The notes beneath the pieces were generated by a model. The model did no database searches. It saw only the letters and a program-made list of their open reading frames with translations, and had not been told where the DNA came from. Below, one piece after another: positions 42,614 to 50,173 of a stretch of 64,000 nucleotides of DNA (position 1 is the first letter of the stretch; each line of letters begins with the position of its first letter). Origin of the DNA: Treponema sp. (GTDB lineage Bacteria; Spirochaetota; Spirochaetia; Treponematales; Breznakiellaceae). The stretch covers positions 81,434 through 145,433 of the forward strand of contig JAIRRJ010000087.1 of the NCBI GenBank assembly GCA_031256035.1, written 5' to 3'. A program made the position numbers and the translations under genes.

Positions 42614-42661
42614 GCCGCGTGAGCGGCGATGTCAAAACGTACATGAAACGAAGTTTCATGT
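42614..42661. repeat. Two hairpins between convergent genes
   Basis: GCCGC-gtga-GCGGC (42614-42627) and ACATGAAAC-gaa-GTTTCATGT (42641-42661). The second shares GAAACTTCGTT (minus strand) with the dispersed 20-bp element. They may stop transcripts of the phosphatase and kinase genes; no T run follows. Confidence 0.5.
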
Positions 42662-42682
42662 AATTACTTTGCTCATTCCATT

Positions 42683-44629
42683 TTAATTAAAAGGGAAAAT
42701 GATATTGAATGTTGTCCCTTTTCCGGACTCAGTCTTTAACTTGATGGAACCTTTTATACTGCGCACCCGATCCTTTACCAGACTGAGTCCGATGCCGCGG
42801 CCTGCATGGATTCCTTCGGTTTCGGCAGTACTGAACCCCGGTGAAAAAACCGCCTTGAGCAGCGCCTTTTTGTCTTTTTCATCATCTTTTTTTATCAGAC
42901 CCAGGAGCAGGGCTTTTTTGGCTATTTTGCGGTAATCAAGCCCACGGCCATTATCCTCCAGCTTGACGTGAATGTGACCATGCGTCTTTTTTATGGAAAG
43001 GCGGATAACGCCTTTTTCTTTTTTGCCGCTGGCAGTGCGTTCCTTTGGTGTTTCTATCCCATGCACTGCCGAATTTCGTATCAACTGCATGAGTACTTCT
43101 TTCATAATTCGCCGAGGTCCTTTTTTAATTGCTTCATCATCAATTTCACCCACTACGAATTTTATTTTTTTGTTCATGTCCTGCGAAACTTTATCGACGG
43201 TCTTGGTCAGAGATTCAACCAGAACATATTGTCCCTGACTGTGTTTATGATTCTTACCTTCTGCACTGTTGTCTGATTTGAAAGTTTTTATCTTCTTTGC
43301 CATTCTTTTTAACCCGTCTTTTTCCTGAAACAGCTTTTCAAGTTCCATGGAAATATTTAACATATCATTAAATGGCACTTCTTCCAGTTCACGCAGTTTT
43401 TTGATTGATGATTCAAGGTTATGTACCTTATTGCCAAAAGTATTAAGCCCTAAAATAACCGCATTGGACTTAATCGCATGAACAGATTGATAGACTTCTA
43501 CCAGCGCTTCGTGAGCGGACTTTGTGTCATTTTTCAATATTTCATTGATCCGCTCAAATTCATATTCCGCGTCATCAAGGAAATCACCGAACACCTGCGG
43601 CTCTATGTGAATGAGTTCAAAAACAACCTTCATTTCTTCATGGCGCCTGCTTTCTTCCTCAGTCAAACGCTGCTGTAATTCTACTCTGGCTGTTATGTCG
43701 TAGACAGACACGAGGGCAAAGACCTCTCCCCGCTTTCGCTCAATGGTGGCAAATCCGCACTGGAATACTTTGCCGGCATAATGCAGCTCAGTGAGCGGGT
43801 TAAGATCATCTAACATACTTTGTTCAAAACTTCGATCAAGCAGCATATCAAAGTAATCTTTAATGCCGCCAAGTTCCCTGGCTGTAACCGATGATGCCAG
43901 CAGATCAATAAAACTTTTTCCGGCAAGACCGGATTGTGAAAATAATTCTTCCAGATAACAGGAATACTGATCCTGAATGATGAAGCTGCGATCCATGAAA
44001 AAAAGGCCGATTTTTAAGTTGTCCCTCATAAGGGCAATTTCATCCCGCTCGGCTACAGCCATTCTCCTGATAGTGTCAAGCAGGTCTTTTACCGTTACAA
44101 CACCGGCATAATTCCCTTCATGTTCGACTACGATTGGGTTGTACAGCCGCTCAAAAGTCCTCTGCATCGCCAGTTTTGACACCCGATCCACAGGCATATC
44201 GTAATTTACCCGCAAAAAATCGGGCTTCATTATTTCCCGGATTGGATTTTTGGAATGAAGGGTAAAACCGTATTTACCCCCAAGTATTTCGTTCAGGGTT
44301 GTTCTGGTCAAAAAACCAACGGCGGTATTGCCTTCGACAACCGTAAATTCGGTAATCCCGGGATTGAGCCGCATTGTTTCATAGATACTTTCCGCTTTTT
44401 CATCAGGAGCAAAACAATGTCCGGGTCTGGATAACTGCCCTATTACCGGATAACTCGATTTTTTAATTCCGAAACCATCTTCGGATACGAAAATTTGCCC
44501 GTCAGTCAACGCCATAACAGGTTGATGTTCTGGCTTCTGTCTGCCTGTTAACATCCCATCAAGAATCCGTTCAACTATTTCGGAACTTGTGTGCACCATA
44601 CTATTTTCATTGTCCATAACAGTCTGCAT
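42683..44629 (-). CDS. CBS-PAS-HPt-CheA-type histidine kinase
   Basis: A 648-residue cytoplasmic signalling protein with an unusual layout. The N-terminal ~60-195 region is a CBS-domain pair (AESIYETMRLNPGITEFTVV, NPIREIMKPDFLRVNYDMPV). A PAS-like domain follows (~205-330: GLFFMDRSFIIQDQYSCYLE). Next is an HPt domain with the phospho-accepting His in VYQSVHAIKSNAVILGLN, then a CheA-type dimer/HATPase with LIRNSAVHGIETPKER (N box), VKLEDNGRGLDYRKIA (G1), SPGFSTAE (F box) and GRGIGLSLVKDRV (G2). There is no CheW domain, so it is not a chemoreceptor kinase. ATG 44629 has AAGGAGG five bases upstream. No response regulator is adjacent. CBS domains suggest sensing of adenine nucleotides. Confidence 0.88.
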   Translation of the reverse strand: MQTVMDNENSMVHTSSEIVERILDGMLTGRQKPEHQPVMALTDGQIFVSEDGFGIKKSSYPVIGQLSRPGHCFAPDEKAESIYETMRLNPGITEFTVVEGNTAVGFLTRTTLNEILGGKYGFTLHSKNPIREIMKPDFLRVNYDMPVDRVSKLAMQRTFERLYNPIVVEHEGNYAGVVTVKDLLDTIRRMAVAERDEIALMRDNLKIGLFFMDRSFIIQDQYSCYLEELFSQSGLAGKSFIDLLASSVTARELGGIKDYFDMLLDRSFEQSMLDDLNPLTELHYAGKVFQCGFATIERKRGEVFALVSVYDITARVELQQRLTEEESRRHEEMKVVFELIHIEPQVFGDFLDDAEYEFERINEILKNDTKSAHEALVEVYQSVHAIKSNAVILGLNTFGNKVHNLESSIKKLRELEEVPFNDMLNISMELEKLFQEKDGLKRMAKKIKTFKSDNSAEGKNHKHSQGQYVLVESLTKTVDKVSQDMNKKIKFVVGEIDDEAIKKGPRRIMKEVLMQLIRNSAVHGIETPKERTASGKKEKGVIRLSIKKTHGHIHVKLEDNGRGLDYRKIAKKALLLGLIKKDDEKDKKALLKAVFSPGFSTAETEGIHAGRGIGLSLVKDRVRSIKGSIKLKTESGKGTTFNIIFPFN

Positions 44630-44725
44630 AAAATCCTCCTTGTAAAATTGCAAATACATTGCATCTCTGCTTCAAAATCTAAGGAATATAAATGAAGGAA
44701 TAAATAAATTTACATAAATTTTTTG

Positions 44726-45337
44726 TTAAAAATATTCAATCCATGGCAGCCAAGACAGAACAATCACAACAGCCAAAACAATGTATCCCGCCGGTTTTGT
44801 CTGCGTCTCGTGATTGACAGGATGAGGAATATCACTCTCGCTTAATTCCAGCATCAACTGATCAATTTCACCGATAAGATTCTTTCCCGAACCAGAGGTT
44901 CGCGTTAGGCGATATTTCCTGTTCATCATTACAGAAAAAAGACGCAATGATTCACCCAGCAATTCACCAAAAGCGCCCGGTATTTTCAAATCCTGTTTGA
45001 TGCTCACTTTTGACAGCATGACAAGAGCTTCAAGGGTTACTGCCCGGTGAATGCCCGCCTGAAGCGCACCTGAGGTAATTTTGAATGCGCCGGCTGAAAA
45101 CAGTATGCGTCCGTAGGGAATGATGAGGTTAAACGCAACAATACCGGTAATGATTAACATGACAGCGAGAGGGTTGGTCTTTTTCCCTGAAAGCCAGGCA
45201 AGAAACCAGAAAAACAGGAACAGGATAATCCTGAACTTTGTACTTGGGTTGAGCAACAGCGTCGGCATGATAATCAGCCCAGCTATGCACAACGCCCTTG
45301 CGCTGAAAATTTTATCGTAAATTTCCTGCCGCTTCAT
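44726..45337 (-). CDS. EcfT/CbiQ-like membrane protein
   Basis: A 203-residue membrane protein with helices at ~15-35, 40-52, 56-80 and at the C-terminus (YIVLAVVIVLSWLPWI). The central segment GALQAGIHRAVTLEALVMLS with later GESLRLFSVMMNR resembles the coupling region of energy-coupling-factor T proteins. It starts inside the end of the Gx-type gene (four-base overlap). No ATPase partner is in the window, so an ECF-like transporter is only a suggestion. Its 3' neighbour is the separate kinase gene. Confidence 0.6.
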   Translation of the reverse strand: MKRQEIYDKIFSARALCIAGLIIMPTLLLNPSTKFRIILFLFFWFLAWLSGKKTNPLAVMLIITGIVAFNLIIPYGRILFSAGAFKITSGALQAGIHRAVTLEALVMLSKVSIKQDLKIPGAFGELLGESLRLFSVMMNRKYRLTRTSGSGKNLIGEIDQLMLELSESDIPHPVNHETQTKPAGYIVLAVVIVLSWLPWIEYF

Positions 45338-45927
45338 TGTCGTACCTTTCGCATCACACTTCGTGTGGCTTTATGCAACGTAGTTTCCCGCGCCTTTTGC
45401 AACGTAGTTTCCCGCGCATACCACTGTGAACGGCGGGTAAACGCTTCACAAAAAATCCCCAGCGCAATTCCCGTAACAAGCCCCGCGCCCAAGAACGGGG
45501 GCGCAATGTAAACGACATTGTCACGAAAAATGAAAAACCAAGCCAGCGCCAATTGTGTAACATTGGAAACCATCGCACCTGCCGTGCCGATGCCGATAAA
45601 AGTTATGTGTTCACCCAATACGCGGCGCAGAAAATACATGATCAGCGCGGACAAAAAAGTCCCTGTTAGTGAAAACAGAAAAATGTATGAAAACAATGTT
45701 CCGGTAATCAAAGCCTGTCCAAAAACCTTTATCCCAACCAGAACCAAAAACGAAGGAAATGGAAAAATGTCCAGAGCCAGCATGAGCGGCAAATTGGCAA
45801 GCCCTATGCGCATAAATGGCAGAGGCTTTGGGATCATGTATTCAACAGCGGAGAGAAAAAGGCAGAATGCCCCCAGCAGGGCTAGTGTTCTGTTACCAGG
45901 CGATACTGTCGATTTCAGGCTCGTCAT
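45334..45927 (-). CDS. Gx transporter family membrane protein (Hpre_diP_synt_I)
   Basis: A 197-residue membrane protein of the family once called heptaprenyl diphosphate synthase component I, now usually Gx transporter, related to ECF S-components. Landmarks: VEYMIPKPLPFMRIGLANLP, VGIKVFGQALITGTLFSYIF and GAMVSNVTQLALAWFF. It overlaps the NusG-II gene by 35 bases and the EcfT-like gene by four. The C-terminus WYARETTLQKARETTLHKAT is made by two in-frame copies of the dispersed 20-bp element and is probably not part of the fold. The substrate is unknown. Confidence 0.82.
   Translation of the reverse strand: MTSLKSTVSPGNRTLALLGAFCLFLSAVEYMIPKPLPFMRIGLANLPLMLALDIFPFPSFLVLVGIKVFGQALITGTLFSYIFLFSLTGTFLSALIMYFLRRVLGEHITFIGIGTAGAMVSNVTQLALAWFFIFRDNVVYIAPPFLGAGLVTGIALGIFCEAFTRRSQWYARETTLQKARETTLHKATRSVMRKVRQ
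45374..45393 (-). repeat. Dispersed 20-bp element, copy 3
   Basis: Minus strand GCGCGGGAAACTACGTTGCA, in frame inside the C-terminus of the Gx-type gene (ARETTLH). Confidence 0.85.
45398..45417 (-). repeat. Dispersed 20-bp element, copy 4
   Basis: An identical tandem copy four bases from copy 3 (24-bp period), read ARETTLQ. Confidence 0.85.
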
Positions 45928-46258
45928 TACTTCCCTCGATTAAAAGCAAAACATTGTTCGGGAGACATGCCGCCCATGCTCCCTGCCGCCGGACATGACC
46001 GGAAGCCACGCAGGTTTGATTTTCGCAGGGAGAAGATTCCACCCATGCCCTGCTATCATGTATTCGTACAACGGTATTTCCCAGCGGCCCTTGGACGGTA
46101 ACCGTCTCTTCGGCATCCAGAGGAAAAGTCCACTCCCGCTCCTGCCCACGGATCAACACACGGACAGCTTTGGGCTTTGCGTATGCCGCAAACGCTGAAA
46201 AACCGGTCAGGGAGGCAGCCAGCAGGATTATCAGAATATCAGGAATTTTTATTCGCAT
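45893..46258 (-). CDS. NusG domain II-containing exported protein
   Basis: A 121-residue protein with an N-terminal membrane/signal segment (IPDILIILLAASLTGFSAFA) and an outside beta domain typical of the NusG_II family: WTFPLDAEETVTVQGPLGN, then SSPCENQTCVASG and AWAACLPNNVLLLIEG with three conserved cysteines. These small proteins are commonly found beside Gx-type transporters and flavin-linked redox genes; their biochemical role is not known. ATG 46258 follows directly after the 20-bp element; a start at 46282 inside the element would add MRGKLRCN. No Shine-Dalgarno is visible for either. Confidence 0.82.
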   Translation of the reverse strand: MRIKIPDILIILLAASLTGFSAFAAYAKPKAVRVLIRGQEREWTFPLDAEETVTVQGPLGNTVVRIHDSRAWVESSPCENQTCVASGHVRRQGAWAACLPNNVLLLIEGSNDEPEIDSIAW

Positions 46259-46260
46259 AT

Positions 46261-46280
46261 TGCAACGTAGTTTCCCGCGC
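46261..46280 (-). repeat. Dispersed 20-bp element, copy 5 (before the NusG-II gene)
   Basis: Minus strand GCGCGGGAAACTACGTTGCA, identical to copies 3 and 4, ending two bases before the ATG, the same position as at rimO. Confidence 0.85.
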
Positions 46281-46317
46281 ATCTTATCTAACGTTCATTA
46301 TATTTTTTTTTACAGCC

Positions 46318-46346
46318 TTTACAATCAGCAGTAAACCCGCTACATT
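46318..46346 (+). promoter_or_regulatory. trpS promoter, leaderless-type
   Basis: TTTACA (46318-46323), a 17-base spacer and TACATT (46341-46346), exactly seven bases before the ATG at 46354, so the transcript should begin at or next to the start codon. No Shine-Dalgarno. Confidence 0.6.
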
Positions 46347-46353
46347 GTTTTAC

Positions 46354-47352
46354 ATGAAGAAAGTTTCCCTGACGGGAATTAAGCCAACCGGTGATTTGCA
46401 TATCGGCAACTATTTCGGCGCAATCAAACCGGCGCTGGAACTTGCGAAAGAGTACGATGCGCGCTACTTTATCGCCGATTATCACGGGCTTAACACCATG
46501 AAGAATCCCACAGAGCTGAATTCCTCGATAAGGCAGGTTGCCGCCGGTTGGCTGGCTTCAGGATTGGATCCGGAAAAAGTAATTTTCTACAGGCAGAGTT
46601 CAATCCCCGAAGTTTTCGAGCTGACCACCATGATCATGGCGTTTACTTCCAAGGGGCTGATGAACCGCGCCCATGCCTACAAAGCGGCTGTTCAGGAAAA
46701 CAATGAAAAGGGCGATGATCCCGATGCGGGAATCAACATGGGGCTGTTTACATATCCGATACTGATGGCGGCGGATATTATTATTTTTGATTCCGATGTG
46801 GTTCCGGTTGGCAAGGATCAGGTGCAGCACATCGAAATGGCGCAGGATATCGCGCAGTCGGTAAACGCAAATTACGGCCAGCCGGTACTGAAAGTCCCAA
46901 ATGCCGCAGTGCAGGAAAATGTCGCGGTAGTGCCGGGGCTGGACGGCCGCAAGATGAGCAAGAGTTATAACAATACCATTCCGCTTTTTGTTCCCGAAAA
47001 GACGCTGCGCAAAACCATTATGCGCATGGTAACTAATTCCCAGTCCGTAGAGGAGCCGAAAGACCCCGAGACAAGCCAGGTTTTCCAGCTTTACAAACTT
47101 TTTGCGGATAACAGCGAACAGGCCGCCCTTGCCGCACGCTACCGCGCAGGAGGTATGGGCTGGGGAGAGGCAAAGGAAGAACTGTTCCGGGTGGTAAACC
47201 GCGAACTTACACCGGTGCGGGAACGCTATGACGCGATTATGGCTGATATTCCTGCCTTGGATAAAATTCTTGAACAGGGAGCGCAAAAGGCGCGTCCCAT
47301 TGCCGCCGCCACGGTAAAACGCTTCCGTAAAGCCGCCGGGATCGATTGTTGA
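46354..47352 (+). CDS. trpS: Tryptophanyl-tRNA synthetase
   Basis: Class I aminoacyl-tRNA synthetase charging tRNA-Trp; 332 residues, usual for bacterial TrpRS. HIGH-type motif GDLHIGNYFGAIK (~12-24), tryptophan-pocket region FIADYHGLNTM, MAADIIIFDSDVVPVGKDQV and the KMSKS motif in DGRKMSKSYNNTI (~193). The ATG at 46354 is chosen since the family begins MKKVSLTGIKPTGDLHIGN; an open frame extends upstream but crosses the NusG-II gene on the other strand. It is divergent from the NusG-II/Gx/EcfT-like operon. Confidence 0.96.
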   Translation: MKKVSLTGIKPTGDLHIGNYFGAIKPALELAKEYDARYFIADYHGLNTMKNPTELNSSIRQVAAGWLASGLDPEKVIFYRQSSIPEVFELTTMIMAFTSKGLMNRAHAYKAAVQENNEKGDDPDAGINMGLFTYPILMAADIIIFDSDVVPVGKDQVQHIEMAQDIAQSVNANYGQPVLKVPNAAVQENVAVVPGLDGRKMSKSYNNTIPLFVPEKTLRKTIMRMVTNSQSVEEPKDPETSQVFQLYKLFADNSEQAALAARYRAGGMGWGEAKEELFRVVNRELTPVRERYDAIMADIPALDKILEQGAQKARPIAAATVKRFRKAAGIDC

Positions 47353-47362
47353 TTGTATGCGA

Positions 47363-47410
47363 AGGGTACATACCCCGCCCTATAGGGCGCTTAAAAAGGG
47401 TATGTACCCT
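47363..47410. repeat. Long palindrome downstream of trpS
   Basis: The 13-base arms AGGGTACATACCC (47363-47375) and GGGTATGTACCCT (47398-47410) are perfectly complementary and enclose an inner palindrome CGCCCTATAGGGCG (47376-47389). Confidence 0.75.
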
Positions 47411-47431
47411 GAGACAAATACCTTACCTAAA

Positions 47432-47468
47432 CAACCATACCCCGTCCGCTCTGCGGCGGGGTTGGTTG
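47432..47468. terminator. Second hairpin downstream of trpS
   Basis: CAACC, CCCG and CCGC pair with GCGG, CGGGG and GGTTG around loop TCT. A TTTATTTTTTG tract follows, so it can act as the rho-independent terminator of trpS. Confidence 0.55.
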
Positions 47469-47489
47469 ATTTATTTTTTGCCCCAATCA

Positions 47490-47498
47490 TGATATAAT
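47490..47498 (+). promoter_or_regulatory. Extended -10 promoter of the hybrid kinase gene
   Basis: TGA-TATAAT (47490-47498), a perfect extended -10. GAGG at 47504-47507 lies in or next to the predicted transcription start, before ATG 47513. Confidence 0.55.
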
Positions 47499-47512
47499 AT
47501 TGTGAGGTATTC

Positions 47513-50158
47513 ATGAAGAAAGGCAAATTCGGCCTCAGCAAGGCTTCTTTTATCTCTTTCGTTTCAGCAATCATGATAGTGGTTGTGTCCGTTGTGGTTA
47601 CGGTCTACATGAACCGCACAGTCAAAATGGTGGAAACCGCAACGCAAAACCATCTTCTGGCGGCAGCGCGGGCAGCATCAACTTTTATTACAGCGGAAGA
47701 ACTCGATCTCTTTCATGACGAAGGTGACATGGAAAGGCCTGAATGGGAAAGCATACGGGCGCGGTTACAGCAATTTGCCGAAGATTATCAGGTGCTTTAC
47801 GTGTACTATTGGCGGGTCTATGGTGATGCGCAAATTCAGTACATCATCGACAACGATGACGATCCGGAAGAAATGTCAACGCCGGAAATGATTTTTGACA
47901 TAGATGCAGATGAAGACCCGTCCACCGCTGAGGCGGTTCCGCTCATCATGGCAGGGAATCCCTGGGTATCGGATTTAGGCACCTATACCTATACATGGGA
48001 CGGCGTTATTTCCGGTATCGCCCCAGTCTTTAATGCCGATGGTTCGGTGTACTGCGCCGCCGGAGTAGATATAAGCGATGAGATCATCATTATCCAGCAG
48101 AACAACATGAAGATAATGCGGCTTGTGTTGTTCTTCGCATTGATTCTTTCAATAGTGTCGGGGTTCATGGGTATGTTGTCCTACCGCCGTAAGGCCATCC
48201 AGAGCGAAAGCGCCAACAGGGCAAAAAGCCAGTTCCTTTCTACAATGAGCCACGAAATACGCACACCCCTTAACGCCATTATCGGCATGGGTGAGCTGGC
48301 TCTGCGCTCGGATAACCTCCCGCAGATTACTACATATGTGCATGAGATAAAACGCGCCGGTGTTACTCTGCTTTCACTGGTAAACGATCTTCTTGACTTG
48401 TCAAAAATTGAGGCAGGCAAACTGGAGATCATTCCTGTTTCCTATAATTTGGCTTCCCTCATAAACGATGTTACAAACATTATCAAGACACGGATTGCCG
48501 ATAAGCCTATCCGCCTGTTCATGAACATCGATCCAAATCTGCCCTCAGGTCTTAACGGGGACGAAGTGCGGATCAGACAGATACTCATTAATCTTTTGGG
48601 TAACGCTGTAAAATATTGCGCCAAGGGTTTCATTGGCCTTACCATAACGTCTGAAAAAAAAGAAAGCGGCAAAGTGTATTTGCGTATTGATGTGTCTGAT
48701 TCGGGATTTGGCATACGACCCGAGGACATGAATAAGCTGTTCCTGGAATTCGGTCAGGTGGACATTGTTAAAAACCGGGGCATTGAAGGTACGGGACTGG
48801 GGCTGACTATAACCAAACGCCTTTGCGCCGCTATGGGAGGAGACCTCATGGTTTCGAGTGTCTACGGCAAGGGCAGCGTTTTTACAGCTTACATTCCTCA
48901 GAACATTGATTCCGCTCTTCCTTTAGCCGCAGTAGAACAGGCGGGGCAAAAACCTGTGTTGATTTATGAGCAGCGCCTTCTCTACGCCAATTCCATAACA
49001 TGGTCTCTGGACAAACTTGGTGTTCCGTGTGTTCATACCGCAGATGAAAATGAGTTTCTCAAAACCCTGAAAGAGCGGGACTGGTATTATGTTTTTGCCG
49101 GTCTTCATTTCCGTAATTTTGTCCATGCTCAGTTAAACGCCATGGAAAAAAAACAGGCAAATTTGCCACTTCTCGCACTGATGACGGAACAGCGCATTGA
49201 ACTGCCTGCATCAGAGGCGTGGTGTCTTACTGTGCCTGCTCATACCCCCTCTCTGGCAAATACGCTTAACGGCATCCAGGACAGCCAAATCCATTATCAG
49301 GATACCGATTCTCATCTCCTGAATAAATTTACCGCCCCGGATGCGCGCCTGTTGGTGGTTGATGACAATGCCGTAAATTTACAGGTAGCCCAGGGTCTTC
49401 TCGCTCCCTATCAGTCGGCAGTGGATATTTGCACAGGCGGTGAGGAAGCGGTGGAGCTGGTAAAGTCCCGCAGTTACGATATTGTTTTCATGGATCACAT
49501 GATGCCCGGAATGGACGGCATCGAAGCCACCGCCCTGATCCGCGCATGGGAACAAGAACGGAGCGGCGCCAGGATTCCAATTGTAGCATTAACCGCCGAT
49601 GCCATTTCAGGGATGAAAGAAATGTTTTTGTCAAAAGGCTTTGATGATTTTATCTCTAAGCCTGTCGATGTTTCCCGGCTTGACGAAATCCTCATCCACT
49701 GGATACCGAAAGAAAAAAAATTGATGAACAAGGACAAAAAAATTGAGAAAATAGAGATTGCAAAAAAGGTTGAAAGCCCGGCTCAGCCTTCTGTTTCATC
49801 ACTCCCCGCCATTCCCGGTCTCGACATGCAAAAAGGAATCGCCATGACCGGCAGAAAGGAAGCCGTCTACCTGAAAGTGCTGGCAATGTTCCACAAGGAC
49901 GCGCCAGAGCGTCTTTCGGTGATGCAAAAAGCTCATGGTTCCGGGGACTTGTCCGCTTTTGTCATTAACGCGCACTCCATGAAAAGCGTGTTAGCTTCTA
50001 TCGGCGCGGCAGAAATTTCCGCCGAAGCCGCCGGGCTTGAAGCTGCCGGAAAAGCCGGAAACCTTACACTGATAGGTGAAACGCTGCCCGGCTTTGCGCA
50101 GCGGCTCACAGAGCTGGCGGATAATGTTCGATCTGGTTTGGGAAGGAATGATATGTGA
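47513..50158 (+). CDS. Hybrid sensor histidine kinase (HisKA-HATPase-REC-HPt)
   Basis: An 881-residue membrane phosphorelay protein. A membrane helix (~12-32), an outside sensing domain (~35-200, with EDYQVLYVYYWRVYGDAQI, of the dCache/PAS-like type) and a second helix (~203-224) are followed by HisKA with the phospho-His in STMSHEIRTPLNAIIGM. The HATPase follows (NLLGNAVKYCAKG, DVSDSGFGIRPEDM, EGTGLGLTITKRLCAAMGG). A receiver-like domain with no recognisable phospho-Asp (~455-600) precedes a true REC (RLLVVDDNAVNLQ, VFMDHMMPGMDG, FDDFISKPVD) and a C-terminal HPt (FVINAHSMKSVLASIGA). With both REC and HPt it needs a separate output regulator, which is not adjacent. It is convergent with ffh, 15 bases apart. 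Confidence 0.92.
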   Translation: MKKGKFGLSKASFISFVSAIMIVVVSVVVTVYMNRTVKMVETATQNHLLAAARAASTFITAEELDLFHDEGDMERPEWESIRARLQQFAEDYQVLYVYYWRVYGDAQIQYIIDNDDDPEEMSTPEMIFDIDADEDPSTAEAVPLIMAGNPWVSDLGTYTYTWDGVISGIAPVFNADGSVYCAAGVDISDEIIIIQQNNMKIMRLVLFFALILSIVSGFMGMLSYRRKAIQSESANRAKSQFLSTMSHEIRTPLNAIIGMGELALRSDNLPQITTYVHEIKRAGVTLLSLVNDLLDLSKIEAGKLEIIPVSYNLASLINDVTNIIKTRIADKPIRLFMNIDPNLPSGLNGDEVRIRQILINLLGNAVKYCAKGFIGLTITSEKKESGKVYLRIDVSDSGFGIRPEDMNKLFLEFGQVDIVKNRGIEGTGLGLTITKRLCAAMGGDLMVSSVYGKGSVFTAYIPQNIDSALPLAAVEQAGQKPVLIYEQRLLYANSITWSLDKLGVPCVHTADENEFLKTLKERDWYYVFAGLHFRNFVHAQLNAMEKKQANLPLLALMTEQRIELPASEAWCLTVPAHTPSLANTLNGIQDSQIHYQDTDSHLLNKFTAPDARLLVVDDNAVNLQVAQGLLAPYQSAVDICTGGEEAVELVKSRSYDIVFMDHMMPGMDGIEATALIRAWEQERSGARIPIVALTADAISGMKEMFLSKGFDDFISKPVDVSRLDEILIHWIPKEKKLMNKDKKIEKIEIAKKVESPAQPSVSSLPAIPGLDMQKGIAMTGRKEAVYLKVLAMFHKDAPERLSVMQKAHGSGDLSAFVINAHSMKSVLASIGAAEISAEAAGLEAAGKAGNLTLIGETLPGFAQRLTELADNVRSGLGRNDM

Positions 50159-50173
50159 TGTATTTGAAACTTC

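Noticed and set aside
42614..42661. Rho-independent terminator between the phosphatase and kinase genes
   Set aside because: Good stems but no T run on either strand, so listed only as repeats.
46600..47286. Minus-strand reading frame (228 codons) inside trpS
   Set aside because: Antisense of the synthetase catalytic domain; no recognisable protein features.
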